The position numbers and the translations under genes were made by a program. Of a stretch of 64,000 bases of DNA, positions 26,917 through 40,248 are shown piece after piece. Source of the stretch: Purshia tridentata (Eukaryota; Streptophyta; Magnoliopsida; Rosales; Rosaceae); the NCBI GenBank assembly GCA_003254885.1, contig QANT01000137.1:1-64000 (forward strand), given 5' to 3'. Each line of letters begins with the position of its first letter. The first letter of the stretch is position 1. The notes under the pieces are model-generated. The model had not been told where the DNA came from, ran no database searches, and was given only the letters and a program-made list of their open reading frames with translations.

Positions 26917-27604
26917 TAGAGGTGGGCGTGATGCTGTTTGGTACGATATGTGTGCAAAACCATGCGCCGCGCCATAAAGACATAAACGGTATGATTCGTT
27001 GTATTGTACCGTAAAAATTAGAGGAAAACCAAATCAAACCAAACCTATACGGTTATGGTTTAGTTCTGTGTTACGAGTGAACAATTAGGCCTATACATAA
27101 TTCGATATGTTTTTGAGCTTTTTTTTAGCTCAAATATGTATTTGAGCAATTTTTTAGCCCAAATTAGAAAATACTAACAACTAAAAAAGTAACAAGTACA
27201 TGTAATACACTAATGTAAAGTCCAAAGTCCAAAGTCCAAAGTTTAAATATCAAATTCCAAATATGTTTAATAGTGTTTAATAATTAATAGTTTCCACTTT
27301 CCAAATTCCAATCCAATTAAAAGTCCAAAAGAAATTAAACAATAAACCATAAATAATGTTTTTGGTCACTTTTTAATTTAAAATCATAAATAAACCATAT
27401 ATATATTTATAAAATTATAATTACGGTGCGGTTTGATTCGACTTGGTTTTATTAAGTGTAAAATCGGCACCTACACCTATTAAGGACGGTTTGGTTCGGT
27501 TTTTGTAATGATGTTTGACCCAAAAAGTCAACACAATTTTTTACCCTTTTTTTAGGGCGGTTTGGTTCAGTCTCGTGGTTTTACGGTGAAAATGCTCACC
27601 CCTA
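26917..27604. mobile_element. Non-autonomous hAT-type DNA transposon
   Basis: The element starts TAGAGGTGGGC and ends GCTCACCCCTA, imperfect 11-bp terminal inverted repeats of the hAT kind. It is flanked by 8-bp direct repeats, CTAGTATT (26909-26916) and CTAATATC (27605-27612), which match at six of eight bases. Eight bases is the hAT target-site size. Subterminal regions carry repeated CGGTTTGGTTCGG-like motifs on the right and their complement (CCAAATCAAACCAAACC) on the left, as in many plant hAT relatives. The 688-bp body has no transposase frame, so it needed enzyme in trans. The diverged target-site copies indicate an old insertion. Confidence 0.8.
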
Positions 27605-27655
27605 CTAATATCGCTTTCTCCAATCGATTGTAGAGATTGACGATTGGTTACAAGC

Positions 27656-27684
27656 CCACCTCCACCTCCACCTCCACCTCCACC
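27656..27684. repeat. (CCACCT)n simple repeat
   Basis: Four to five units of the hexamer lie just outside the right end of the hAT element. They create a short Thr-Ser or Val-Glu run in translated frames that is not evidence for a gene. Confidence 0.8.
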
Positions 27685-28502
27685 CTTCTCTTCATCTTTA
27701 CTTCATCATTGCCTATGCTTCTATCCTCTTTATCAACTTCTTTGTCTTCATCTTCTCCTCTAAAGGTCAAATTAGGCAGCATATTGAGATTGTTCTTGAA
27801 CCCGTTTGCTCTTCCTTCACCTTCTTTAGCTTCATGACCATCATCAACTTTCTGCCCAACCCCATCTCGGCCACGCCCCCAACCAACCCCACTGATTGAA
27901 AAGAGAGAGAGAGAGAGGCCGATCGGTGACAGTGGCAAGAGTTGAGGGTGGGTTGGCTAGATTTTTTTTTTTTTTTTNTGTAAGTGTATAAATCAGAATA
28001 TTTTGAATATTTTAATAGTGTATTTTGAGAAATTAAAAAAAAAAAAGAGTGTGAAGTGAGAAATGAGTATATTATGAAAGAAAAATAAATGTGCAAATAG
28101 CATCACTCTTTAATTATGTTTATATCATATCAACTTATCTATTTGTATATTATTTTAACTAATTATAATGTGGTAGTACCACATTTTAATACCATATTTA
28201 ACCGATGAACACTCCTATCACTTTCGTACCAAAAAAATGCATGACAATATCTTCACGACTGAGAAAAAAAAAAACATATATTTCAGTTACAGGCTTACAG
28301 CAGCCAGGGCCAAGCCAGTTGCATGGTTCAAGAACTACAAGTTAAGCCTTTGTCAGCTGTCTCCGATCTCTTTATTGTATAGTTTTCCAACAGAATCTGA
28401 ATAAAATAATAGGCTTAATAGCAAAGAAATAAACAATTAAAGATTACCCAAATAAGAAAAAGAAAAAAAGTAAAGGAAAAACAGAATTAAAGTGAAGATT
28501 AC

Positions 28503-28596
28503 CGTACATATGTATAGTCCCCTTCCATGAGGGCATTATGGGAAATTCAAAATCTAAGCAGACTTGCTTTATGCATTCCTCTCTAAACTGCGCGTG
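28503..28596 (-). other. Possible orphan exon or gene fragment of unknown function
   Basis: On the minus strand a TTTCAG acceptor precedes an open 94-base segment reading HAQFREECIKQVC and then FPIMPSWKGTIHMY, followed by a GTAATC donor. Amino-acid composition looks protein-like rather than random. The WKGTIHMYG end faintly recalls the WKG-F-I-G pattern of PHD/AIPP2-type plant proteins, but I do not recognise it. No flanking exons were found, so it may be a pseudogene fragment or chance. Confidence 0.22.
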
Positions 28597-29331
28597 CTGA
28601 AATGAAACCCAAAGGACCGGAACATGAGACTTTATCAGTATCAAACTTTTTAATTTCTCAAAAAATAAAACAAAACAAAACAAGATTGTATCATAATTCA
28701 TAATTATTTATATTAATAAGATCGAAAACTGTAAATGGGACGGCGTGCTATTTTCATTCCCGCCCATTAAGCAAAGCCTTGTTGAATCAAGTTTATTGAG
28801 AAGATTATCATCTTTATTGTCAAATAAAAAATTAGAAACTAATTTTAATTCTCTATTATGTGTATAATAATGTGTTAAATTTAAAAAAAAATGATTCATG
28901 ATATTCTATTTTTGACACAATAAAATGATTCAGATTATTTAAATTCTATATAAAATAAATTTCATTAAAAATTTCGGTCAAAAATAGGATGCCACATATC
29001 CGTTCCAAAATTTTTTTTTGTTCGGTTCCAAATTTAAATATACATAAAAGAGTCAAAGGGACATTCATGTAATTAGCAGATAAACATCAAATTAAAGACG
29101 AAAAATTTGAAAGGGACATCTTATATTCTTATTCTCCACATGCATTAAAAGGGGGTACAAGAGGATGTTGCATAATTTAGCCAATGTCCTCTCTTCTTAT
29201 AGCGAATTTACTATTACACCCTTTGGAAAATTAGAAATTTAGGTGTCCAAAAACATGCACCGTAACCCAAACCGTAGAGCAAAAAGGGCAGGGCATGGAT
29301 AATGGGCCCCAAGAGAAGGGGGGGAGAAGGA

Positions 29332-29367
29332 GTGGGGCCCATAGAGTGAGAGTGCTATAGTGGGGCC
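29332..29367 (+). promoter_or_regulatory. Pair of TCP-like GTGGGGCC(C) sites
   Basis: GTGGGGCC occurs at 29332 and at 29360, 28 bases apart. It matches the class I/II TCP factor consensus GTGGGNCC. A related TGGGCCCC lies about 30 bases upstream. No gene start is visible nearby, so the function is unknown. Confidence 0.3.
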
Positions 29368-32300
29368 CAGAATCACTTTGTCTCCTTCATACCCTTCACT
29401 TGTCGTCTTGTCGTAGGGAGTGGTAGAGTTGTAAGAGCCTTACCTTTCTTTGTACAAATAACAAAACAGCATTTCAGAAAAAAAAAAAAAAAAGAAGAAA
29501 AAAGGCACGTGGCTGAGCATGTAGTGATGGGTTAGTGGGGCGTGAGGGGCGTGACCCTACAAGAATGGGCATCATAAGGCATGAGCATGATTCTTTTAAC
29601 TCCACGCCAACGCGTGATTTCTCATCTCAATTTCCGCCCTTAACGGTTGCTCCCCACTTGTCCCTTTCTCTTCCTCTTCTAGTCTTACTGAATTTTGCAA
29701 CCCTTTAACTAGAGGATGCTCAAGAATACTTAGGACGATGTATATATCAACACAAAATGTCAAAATTTAACCCAATTTAGTTTCTATACAATTGCTGATG
29801 AATCAAACTGGTTAATTTTAAGGAAATTATTTTCTGACAAAGATACACTATTGCTGCTAAATCAAAATTGGACACAAAAGTTTTTCTTACTTCATGCTCA
29901 TGCTTGCTGATGCATATGTTGCTTTCAGTACTGCACTAGGCATGCAGCAGCAGGGTTAGGACAAAGTTCCTCTCTGATTCTTTTAAGTAGCTAAGCAATA
30001 TTACACATTCAGTAGCACTAGTACTTTTTTGTTTGGTATAAAATCATAGGGTTAATTAAACTTGGTAGGTAGCTATAGTGCTTCTGCTTTCTTTATCATC
30101 AATAACACTAGTAATACTGTTGTGTACCTCTTTCTCAAGTACTTTCGTGCGTGGAGTAACAGCACTTCTGGTCATCTCCCATGTGTAGCAATATATATAA
30201 AGGCATAAAGCCATACATTTTATGTCCCATGCATGAAAGAATAGCTGAATAGTTTAAAACAGAGGAAAAATGTGCTTATTCATCAGTAATATTGTAATAT
30301 CTAGCTACTACTAGGCTTGAACCAATTAACCTGCTGCAAAGCACTGATTTTAATTTTAATTTTAATTTTTTTATCAAATGATATTGACGGAGTAGAGATT
30401 TGAAAGTTGAATACTCTTAATCACTAAAGTTATAAAGCTCGATGAATGAAGATTGAGATTGAGCCACTGGTCAGTGTGTGCACATGGCTGATGATCAGGA
30501 CTCTGTACCTAATGGACAAGGTAACAAATCAGATGTTACACAATTCCAAGCAAACATGGCCCAATTGGCCAAAGCAGGTCTACGGTTCAAGCAGAGACGT
30601 CCTGCAAATTTAATTTGCAATGAAAATAAAAATGGAAAACAATGAATTGAAGTGGGGTCCAAGGTCCAAGGTCCAAGGACAGAATGATTGAAAAATTGAA
30701 CATACTCGAGAATAAGATTGAGAGTGAGAGTAAAATTAAGATCGAATTGAAGAGTGGATTGGAGATCCAAGGACCCACTTCATTCTTTCTGCAGAAAAAA
30801 CACTACTCTGACGTTGCAGTCCTAGCGTTAGTGTGTTAGTGTGAGTTCACACTCACTCACTGAGTCACCTCCCTCTTTCTCATTTTTGGTCTTGAATTTG
30901 GCCTTTGTAATTTTGTGAATAATCTTTTTCGTTTTTTTTTTGTTTTCACTTTTGGGGTGTGTGTTTTTCTTCACATAATATAATAGCATGCACTTTCCAA
31001 TTAGTGGAGACAGAATTATTAGGGTTTGAAGGTGAGTGGTATGAGCATGTGAGACCAACCCTCTAAGTCAAGATTTAGACCTAATATATCTCAACAGCAA
31101 CCACTGTACCATCACACCCGCTATATACCGAGTGAATAACACGCACCAATCATATACAAATACAAACTTAAAGTCATCCCCCTAAACAAAAAGAAGGAAC
31201 TCTTTTTCATGGGTTGTACTTGTACCTTAATTTTCATGCCTATAATACGATGTGTATTCATAGGCTAAATCCAACTTCTCAATATAGATTAGATAATAGA
31301 TATAGGACCATTTCCTCTCTTAATTATCAACTATTCCTTGTTTTGACTTGATTATAATGATATATATGCCACCAAATTACCAATGTATATCATTTCGCAT
31401 CGATGCGTCTCAAAATTGGCTATTTAGGTGGGAAAAGAATAGGACTAACAATTTGCTCCAAACCATTACCATTATCTTCCTTGTCTAATTAGGTGACATT
31501 TTGTGATGATGGTTAATTAGGTTAATCTGCTTACCAAACCTAATTTGGTTTTGAGTTTTTCAGATGTAGTAACTCTCTTATGTTTCCTTTATGCCTCTTT
31601 AGGTGCATTTCGATCCCCTCGGTGCTAAATAGTAATTAAGGCACATATATATATATATATATATATCTAGTTTTCTGATCTCATCCTGTAAACTTTCTTT
31701 AATCATGTGGGATTTGATATATGTGTGGTATGACGCCAAGAAACTTTACCAACTTTGATTCTTTCACGAAGTAGCTTGTTTGCTTAGGATATATATTATC
31801 ACTTCTAGCTATCAAGATTAAGGAAAAAAGTATAAAAATTTGAGAGAAAAAAAAAACCAAAAAAGAGGTCAATTGACTTTGATCACAATGCAAGTTATAA
31901 TTATCAAAAGGAAGAAACATGCTAATTAATTAGTTGTAAGATAGAGTAAAATTTTGTCGTTTAGTTTCAAGTTTCACAATAGATAAGCTTTTGTTGTGAT
32001 TTAGAAAGTTAAGAAAATTAAGAGGGATCCATGTGATGAATGAACTTTTATAATAATCACCCATTTGAAACCTTTACATATAGGTGAATTTTTGTTGTCT
32101 AAGTGAATTTGAACAACATTACAAGAATTAAGGGTCCCATATTATCATTACATTTACATGCCATGTTCTATCATTTTGGTGTTTTTTTACAAGGAAAAAA
32201 AAGGATGCTTTAAAATCAAGATAGGTTGAGAGCATGTGTAGGGAATTAAGTATGAGATAGACAAGTAAATGATTTAGACCTTCTAAAGCAAAGAGATAAA

Positions 32301-34671
32301 AAAAAGGTAGGGGAAGTGGTTTTGGGAAACTGCCCAAATTACGATTTTAGGTAAAGAGAAGATGATAATCCACTCTTCATCATCTTCTCAGCCATATATA
32401 TTTTTGTCAAGTGATGTTTAGATCAGTGATCTTTCGGATGTGTCTCATGGTTATTCACTTCATTTTCATACTAACAACTTTTCTTAAAGAAGAAATTTTT
32501 TGTTAATCAACTTAAATCGATCAACATGACTTGAACAGTTGGACATATATGTTTCCTGCCAACACTTCAGTTTGAACATCTGGACATTGATACTTTCTGT
32601 ACTAACTTATTATTTTTGGATTTTCTTTCACGGACAATTAGATTGGTTATTTTAGTCATATTCGATCTCGATCATGTGGTTTTTCAAACCCATGCACTGC
32701 ATTGGCTATATATATTAGTTTAGGGTAATCAAGTTATTCTTAGTACTAATGCCTTCTTAAAAATCGACATTCTTCTTTCAGTCAACGATTGGAAAATAAT
32801 GAAAAATGATTTAAAACCCAACCTTTTTGTATTTCTTCTTCTAAATGTGAGAGAGTCCAGAAAAATAATAAACAAAAAGAAAGTTAAGTTCTATAGCATT
32901 CTCTGGTCTGGTCTGGCCTAGTATTTGCCTTGTTTATAATTAGGGGAGATCCTTTCATTTCATTTTATGTGTCTTGTACTAAAGTTTTGGATTATTCATG
33001 GAACCAAAAAAGAATTTAATAATAAATTTTCAAATTTTAATACCCACATAATTATATATGTTGGGTTACTTATGGTTTCCTGCCCTTTGAAGCAAATGAA
33101 AGACTAATTGCTATGAAAACTGTGGAGGAATTCAACCTCCTAAGAAAAACTCAAAAACCACCATCATTCTCTTTTAGAAGATGAAGTTCACTTTATATTC
33201 TTGTGTTTGTTGGATACTTGTCTAAACCCTAGTCTACATCTTAATGATCATAAGTTTCATCTCTCTCTCTTTATCTCAACTTTTCTTGGCCAAGCTTTCA
33301 AACCTTATAATTAGCATTGTTGGTCATTTCTGGACAAATTGGAGGACAACCAGCATACCCGTGGGAGTCCTATGAATCATCACCCTATTTGCTTTTCATG
33401 GTTGATTTTTATTCATTTTGCAGACTTCACATAGCCTTTGCAAGACCATACAAATTAATTTTTCTTCTCAAAGATCATACTATTGGTGTCCAATAACCTT
33501 TAAATCGTTGTGTTTCATTATTATAAAACGCGTAAAGGTCACCTTTTTGCTCATAGCGTTGGGCCTAGCTACTGAAGTTTTGAAATTTTGTCATGACAGT
33601 CAAAACATTCACCGCCTCTCTTAACAATATATGTCATTACTATGTCATATGATGAACAAGCAACCTTATTAGCATGAAGAGACAAAGACATAGCTACAAA
33701 ACGCCAATTTTGACATAGTTACTCAGATTATACAATTATATGGTAGGCAAATTGAACTTCGACTTGGTTTTTGGCTTATTTGGGCTCTGTTTGTGACTAA
33801 TTAAAGAAATCCCAATTCACAGAGCAACCACTATACCCACCCACCAAGTACAACCCATTTATATGAGTACTGCACTGTGCGAATTGGTGTGTGTGTGGCA
33901 GTGTTGTTGAAGGTAGAGGAAATGATTGCCTTGCAGATGGTGGATACAGCGTCACTTCACTTGTGATATTTCTACTAGTCTTACTATATCTAAGAGAAAC
34001 AAGCAAGAGCGACCCACTAAAACAACAAAAACAAAAGGAATATAATTTTGTATCAATCGCATTTGGGCTTGGGTATATATATCATTCGCTTAAGCATTTG
34101 GGCTTGGGTACATCATAAGATCAATCCATTCCGTTATCATCAATATATAGCTAGCTGCAAGCCTACAACTCCCTCATTCTACTCATCCTATTGTTATTGC
34201 TGCATCGATATAAGCATAGTACTGTAATCCTCGTATCAAAACACGAACATAATAAGTCATTTAACAACCAAACATTGGATGTATTATTTTATTTCAATGC
34301 CACTGATGATAATGCCCAAAAAACGAGCCCTATGTGATGAATAATTATTCCATATATTTCTTCTTTATTTGGCCATGGCTTCCATATATTTCAATAATGC
34401 TGTTGTTAAGGAAATACCTCTATAAACAAAAATCATTTTATAAATCCATAAACACAAAGGAAGCACAGAGGAACAATCCAATTTGAAAAGCATTCATGGG
34501 ATGAAAAATTCCAAGCTAGTTTAACAAGAACAAAAATTGACAGCCTAAGCGCAATCACATTAACCATGTTCAAGTATATAAATTTTAAAAGAAACTCATC
34601 CCTTTCACCACCTAAAGCCAAAGAAAGATATAACTACCACAGTTGTAAGAACGCAAACAATGTCAAGACAT

Positions 34672-36426
<1,755 letters not shown>

Positions 36427-36516
36427 TGTCTATGAACCTCTCTCTCCCTCACTCTCTCTCTCTCCCGTTTTCGGCTGAGAGGCTGGGGGATATAAGTTCC
36501 GCCTCCTGTTCTGAAC

Positions 36517-36664
36517 TAGGGTTTTAGAGTATCTACGTATTGGTTTTTTCAAATGACCAAAATACCCCGTAACTTTCTGTTCTGGATCTTGAATTGTGTT
36601 AGGGCTCTATGATCGGTGACATTGGGCCTGCCTAGAGCTGATTGTTAGCCCATCATAAAGCCCA
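36517..36664 (-). promoter_or_regulatory. Telo-box and three site II motifs upstream of RPL15
   Basis: Reading toward RPL15, TAGGGTTT at 36517-36524 is AAACCCTA, the telo-box. TGGGCY site II motifs lie at 36623-36628 (plus strand TGGGCC), 36647-36652 and 36659-36664 (plus strand AGCCCA). This pairing is known in Arabidopsis ribosomal protein promoters and links expression to cell proliferation through TCP factors and Pur-alpha-type proteins. The motifs are seen here; function is inferred. Confidence 0.7.
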
Positions 36665-37498
36665 AACGCTCAAGAACTTTTCTTCTTTGGGGATAATTTT
36701 CGATACCATCCCCAAACTAAGTCATTTTTAACACTTTGCCCCATAGCGTAAAACTTTTGAAACCTTTTACCCCGAACCCCAATTTTGTTATACATTTTAC
36801 TTCAAAACTATTAAGGAATTAAATTATAAATCAGTTATGCACATGTGGCGCCACATTGGCACTAAGTGGCCTTATGCCGAATGTCATTTTCTTCTTATTT
36901 TTTACTTTAATTGATGATTAACACAAAAATGTTTTAAAACACAAGGCTATATGATGCCGACATAACGTTACATGTACAAAATTAACTAGCAAACTGATTT
37001 TTTTTAGCAATTTTAAAATAAGCGTTTAATGGAATTGAATTTGGGAATAAAGTATCAAAATTTTAATCTAGAATACAAATTTATGTCCTTTTTTTTTTTG
37101 CCCAAAAAATTTATGTGCTCGTATTGGGTCGGGTTTTCATCGAAATTTCTTTCTTTATTTATATTTGCAGTTTATAAAATAACAACAGAAATATGTATAT
37201 TCTAGCAAAAAGCATAAACACATGAGAGAGTGATAGGGGAGAGGCCACTTCCACAAAGAACAAAAACTTGGACATAGAGTGTTTACACTCGGCAGAAGTT
37301 TTACGCCGATGGAACTTCACACCATTTATATTAATCCTATCCATACATTCCCTCGGGAATATCAACAAAGAAGGGGTGAGAGAGAGAGATGTGAGATAGG
37401 GAGGGAGAGAGACAAACAAAGGAATCCACAAAATCTACCTCTAGATTACGTTTACACAAAGACAGAGATTCAGAGGCAAGTCAGAGAAGAAACTCTCA
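36665..37498. other. Divergent spacer between RPL15 and the tail-anchored protein gene
   Basis: It begins with a CCCC-rich stretch (ACCATCCCCAAACTAAG, then GCCCCATAGCG) of the type often found in dispersed plant repeats, but no matching inverted end or target duplication could be found. The last 250 bases, rich in GAGA, look like the 5' UTR of the plus-strand gene. Confidence 0.4.
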
Positions 37499-39459
37499 AT
37501 GATGTTCGGTGGAAAAAGTATGGGAGGTGGAGGTGGAGGAGGAAGCATGTTCAGGACTGTGAGTAGAGCCGCACTCACAAGAACTGTTGCTGGCGGTGGT
37601 CCACTTCAAGAGCCTCTTTCTTCTTCTTCTTCTTCTGGTACTAACTCCAACACCACTTCTAGGCATACCCACAAACCCAGTTCTTCCAATAACCTCTCTC
37701 TATCTTCGCCTTCTTCAACTTCTTCACCTTTTGCCTCATACAACATTCCTCTATCTGCCACTTCTGGCTTGCCCAACTGGCCTTCTTCGCCTCACTTTGA
37801 TGACTTTGATTGGGTGTCTGTGAATGGGAGTGAAGATGATGAGAAAGCTCATGGCTTTCTTGATGATTTTGTCCTTGGACCTGTTCCTTCCAGGGATGAA
37901 GTTCAAAACGCAGTCACTGCCCTTCAACAGTAAGCAACTCATACTCAATACTCTTCCTTTTGCTTTTACATATGAGCCACTTGATTGGAATGTTTTCTCA
38001 TATGTACTTTTTATCTTTTTTGCATTTTTGTACTGTTGGGTTTACCTTGACCATGCATTTCATGCTAAAAATGCCTTCTTTGACCATGAAATGGTTTTAA
38101 ATTGCTAGGGTTTTCAGCCCTCGTTCTCAGTACCAGTCCCAGTCCCAGCTCATCAGGGATAAATTTGCTTCTGAGTTGGACTTGGACAGGGATGTCGCTG
38201 ATCAAATTACAAGTGCTTATGGTTTAGTGCAGCCGGTAGCTTTAGTTGAGTCAGAATCAGATTGGATGGAGCCTTCTGCTTATATTTGTAGTTCAAAGAT
38301 GCTGCAATCATATGGGTCTGACAGAGTTTATGATGCTTTCCATTTATTGCAGACTGAGTCATCCGTGCAGGTCCTATCTTTGTTGACCATCGTATTACTA
38401 GAATTAAGGTTCCATATGGTGCTTCCAAAAAAATCAGAATGAAATTTACCTATCTTTGTTGACTTTTATTTTCTTTCTGATCACTCACTCTGTTCAATAG
38501 ATTATATTTATTTTCAAAAGCCCTCCATATAGTAGTTTTTGTTTTTGACTTCCTATCTTGCAGAGGATGAATTATACTATCATCTGTTTTTTGTTGCTGA
38601 ATATCATATTAGTCTTCTGAAACTTTGTCATAATGCAGAGAATGGTGATCTCATTGTCATCTGATAGAGCAGTTTGGGATGCTGTGATGAACAATGAGGT
38701 GGTGCGGGAGCTCAGGGAATCTTATTATGCAGGTTGGTATGAATTTCACAAAAGAGTATAGTAATTAGTAGAGTAAACTTATTTGATGAAGACATTCTAG
38801 CATTACAACAAGGTTTCAAAAGTATCATACTCTGTGTTACAGAGCATCTTTTATTTTATTTTTAAGCTTATGTTATATGTTGATGCCTCTTTTATGCGTT
38901 GTTTTCCTGGTTTTAATCACTCGCTTTCCTTATGAATAAATGTAGTCCGTGTTGAAAAATCAGGTTTTACTTTTTACCATGAAAATTGTTCATGTTGAAG
39001 ATACACATAGGGTTCAAAATTTGCAGTACATGAAGATGTCATGTGTAATTTTAGGCTTCCAATTTAGCCATGCTGAAAACCATGTAATAGGTGGGACTTG
39101 GGAGATGAAATACCTTGTCAATACTCACTATCTCAATGAATGCACACCTGACTAATGCTGGTTTGAACATGAATTTCATTTTATGTGCAGCTGAAGACAA
39201 TAGCCCCCAGAGTCCACATGAGAATTCTGATGATAACAATAAAGCAAAAAATATTATTATGTGGATCTTTCAAAACACAAAGGCAAAAGTCATGGAAGCG
39301 ATTGAGAAAATCACAAAGCTCCTGGATGAATTTTTTCAACCTCCTAGCAGTGAAAATGCAAAAGCAGAAGCCAGTAATCTCTTTGAGGATAAGCTAAGAA
39401 CATCGTTCATGCTTTCGGTTGTGGTCCTCTTGGTTGTGGTGGTTACTCGATCAGCTTGA
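37499..39459 (+). CDS. Plant-specific protein of unknown function, tail-anchored
   Basis: Four exons, 37499-37929, 38109-38370, 38639-38732 and 39191-39459, join in frame to 351 residues. The N-terminal third is Gly- then Ser/Thr/Asn-rich and low in complexity. A conserved-looking FDDFDWVSVNGSEDDE segment lies near residue 100. The central part is helical (VPSRDEVQNAVTALQQVFSP; DRAVWDAVMNNEVVRELRES). A last hydrophobic run (FMLSVVVLLVVVV) ends four residues from the C terminus, so it is probably a tail-anchored membrane protein with the bulk in the cytosol. I do not recognise a named domain. It may belong to an uncharacterised conserved plant family (UCP012943 comes to mind, unverified). Splice sites and frame are consistent, so the gene itself is well supported. 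Confidence 0.82.
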
Positions 39460-40248
39460 CCTAATTTGACGAGTACAACCCCATTGGATGACTACTTGTT
39501 GAAGTTTTCCACTCCAATGCATTGTAACACATCTTGTATTTAAAAATTATGCTTTGTCATGAACTTCCGGAGTTGACACATTGTAGTTAGCAGGTTGCCT
39601 GCAATCTGGGGATTTATGGAATATTAGCTGTTTTTTGTTGAATACTTGAATATGTGGATGGATGAACAGTCTACTCTTTCACTGCCAAGAAAGTGACTCG
39701 TAGGCGTTGGGTACTTGCGTAAGGCCAAAAACAGGGTAATTGGACAGTGGCCTTAGGCCTTCTACTATGCACTGGAATCAATAAGATATTAGAGATATTA
39801 GAGATTGTAGGCAATATTGGAAGCAATAGACCGATTTATGTGCATCAAAACTTTACTTGGAAGAAGATGAAGGCTAGACATTGAGGCCATTCAGCCAAAT
39901 ATTTTTCACTGGATAAAGGACTGCATAGTCCTCAGAGCAGAAATAATCGACAAGGAAAGCATTGCTATATCGCAACATTGAACGAATTTAGTTAAAAAAA
40001 TTGTAGTTACCATTGGAAGAGAATAATCTCCTCGTTCACTAGAAAATTATGTCAAGGGCATAACAGATCCAATATTACCTACAAAGTTCACCTACATCTG
40101 TTTACATTTCCTGAGCAGTGTCAGCAATTCTAGAAGCATATTTACTCTTAAGACTTTTCCTTTACACATATCTCAATACCAGGTTTCTCATGTGCACAAT
40201 TCTCCCACTACACTAAACCTCTATGTATATTCGGTAAGATCGTGGCAT
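39460..40248. other. Convergent spacer between the tail-anchored protein gene and RPC4
   Basis: This holds the 3' ends of two convergent genes and a direct repeat of AGATATTAG near 39784. Nothing else is seen. Confidence 0.6.

Larger units (their letters stand above)
27613..34671. other. Gene-poor intergenic stretch
   Basis: About 7 kb without a supported gene. It holds one N (27978), a possible isolated exon-like segment (28503-28596), paired TCP-like sites (29332-29367), a triple GGTCCAA repeat near 30656, an (AT)n run at about 31646-31666 and a repeated GCATTTGGGCTTGGGTA near 34058-34111. Open frames are short, overlap on both strands and show no domains. A non-coding transcript or a microRNA gene cannot be excluded by eye. 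Confidence 0.5.

Noticed and set aside
34058-34111. Repeated GCATTTGGGCTTGGGTA
   Set aside because: It is a two-copy short duplication without sign of function.
36690-37150. Possible MITE beginning GGGGATAATTTTCGATACC
   Set aside because: The left part resembles dispersed plant repeats, but no inverted right end or target duplication could be found.
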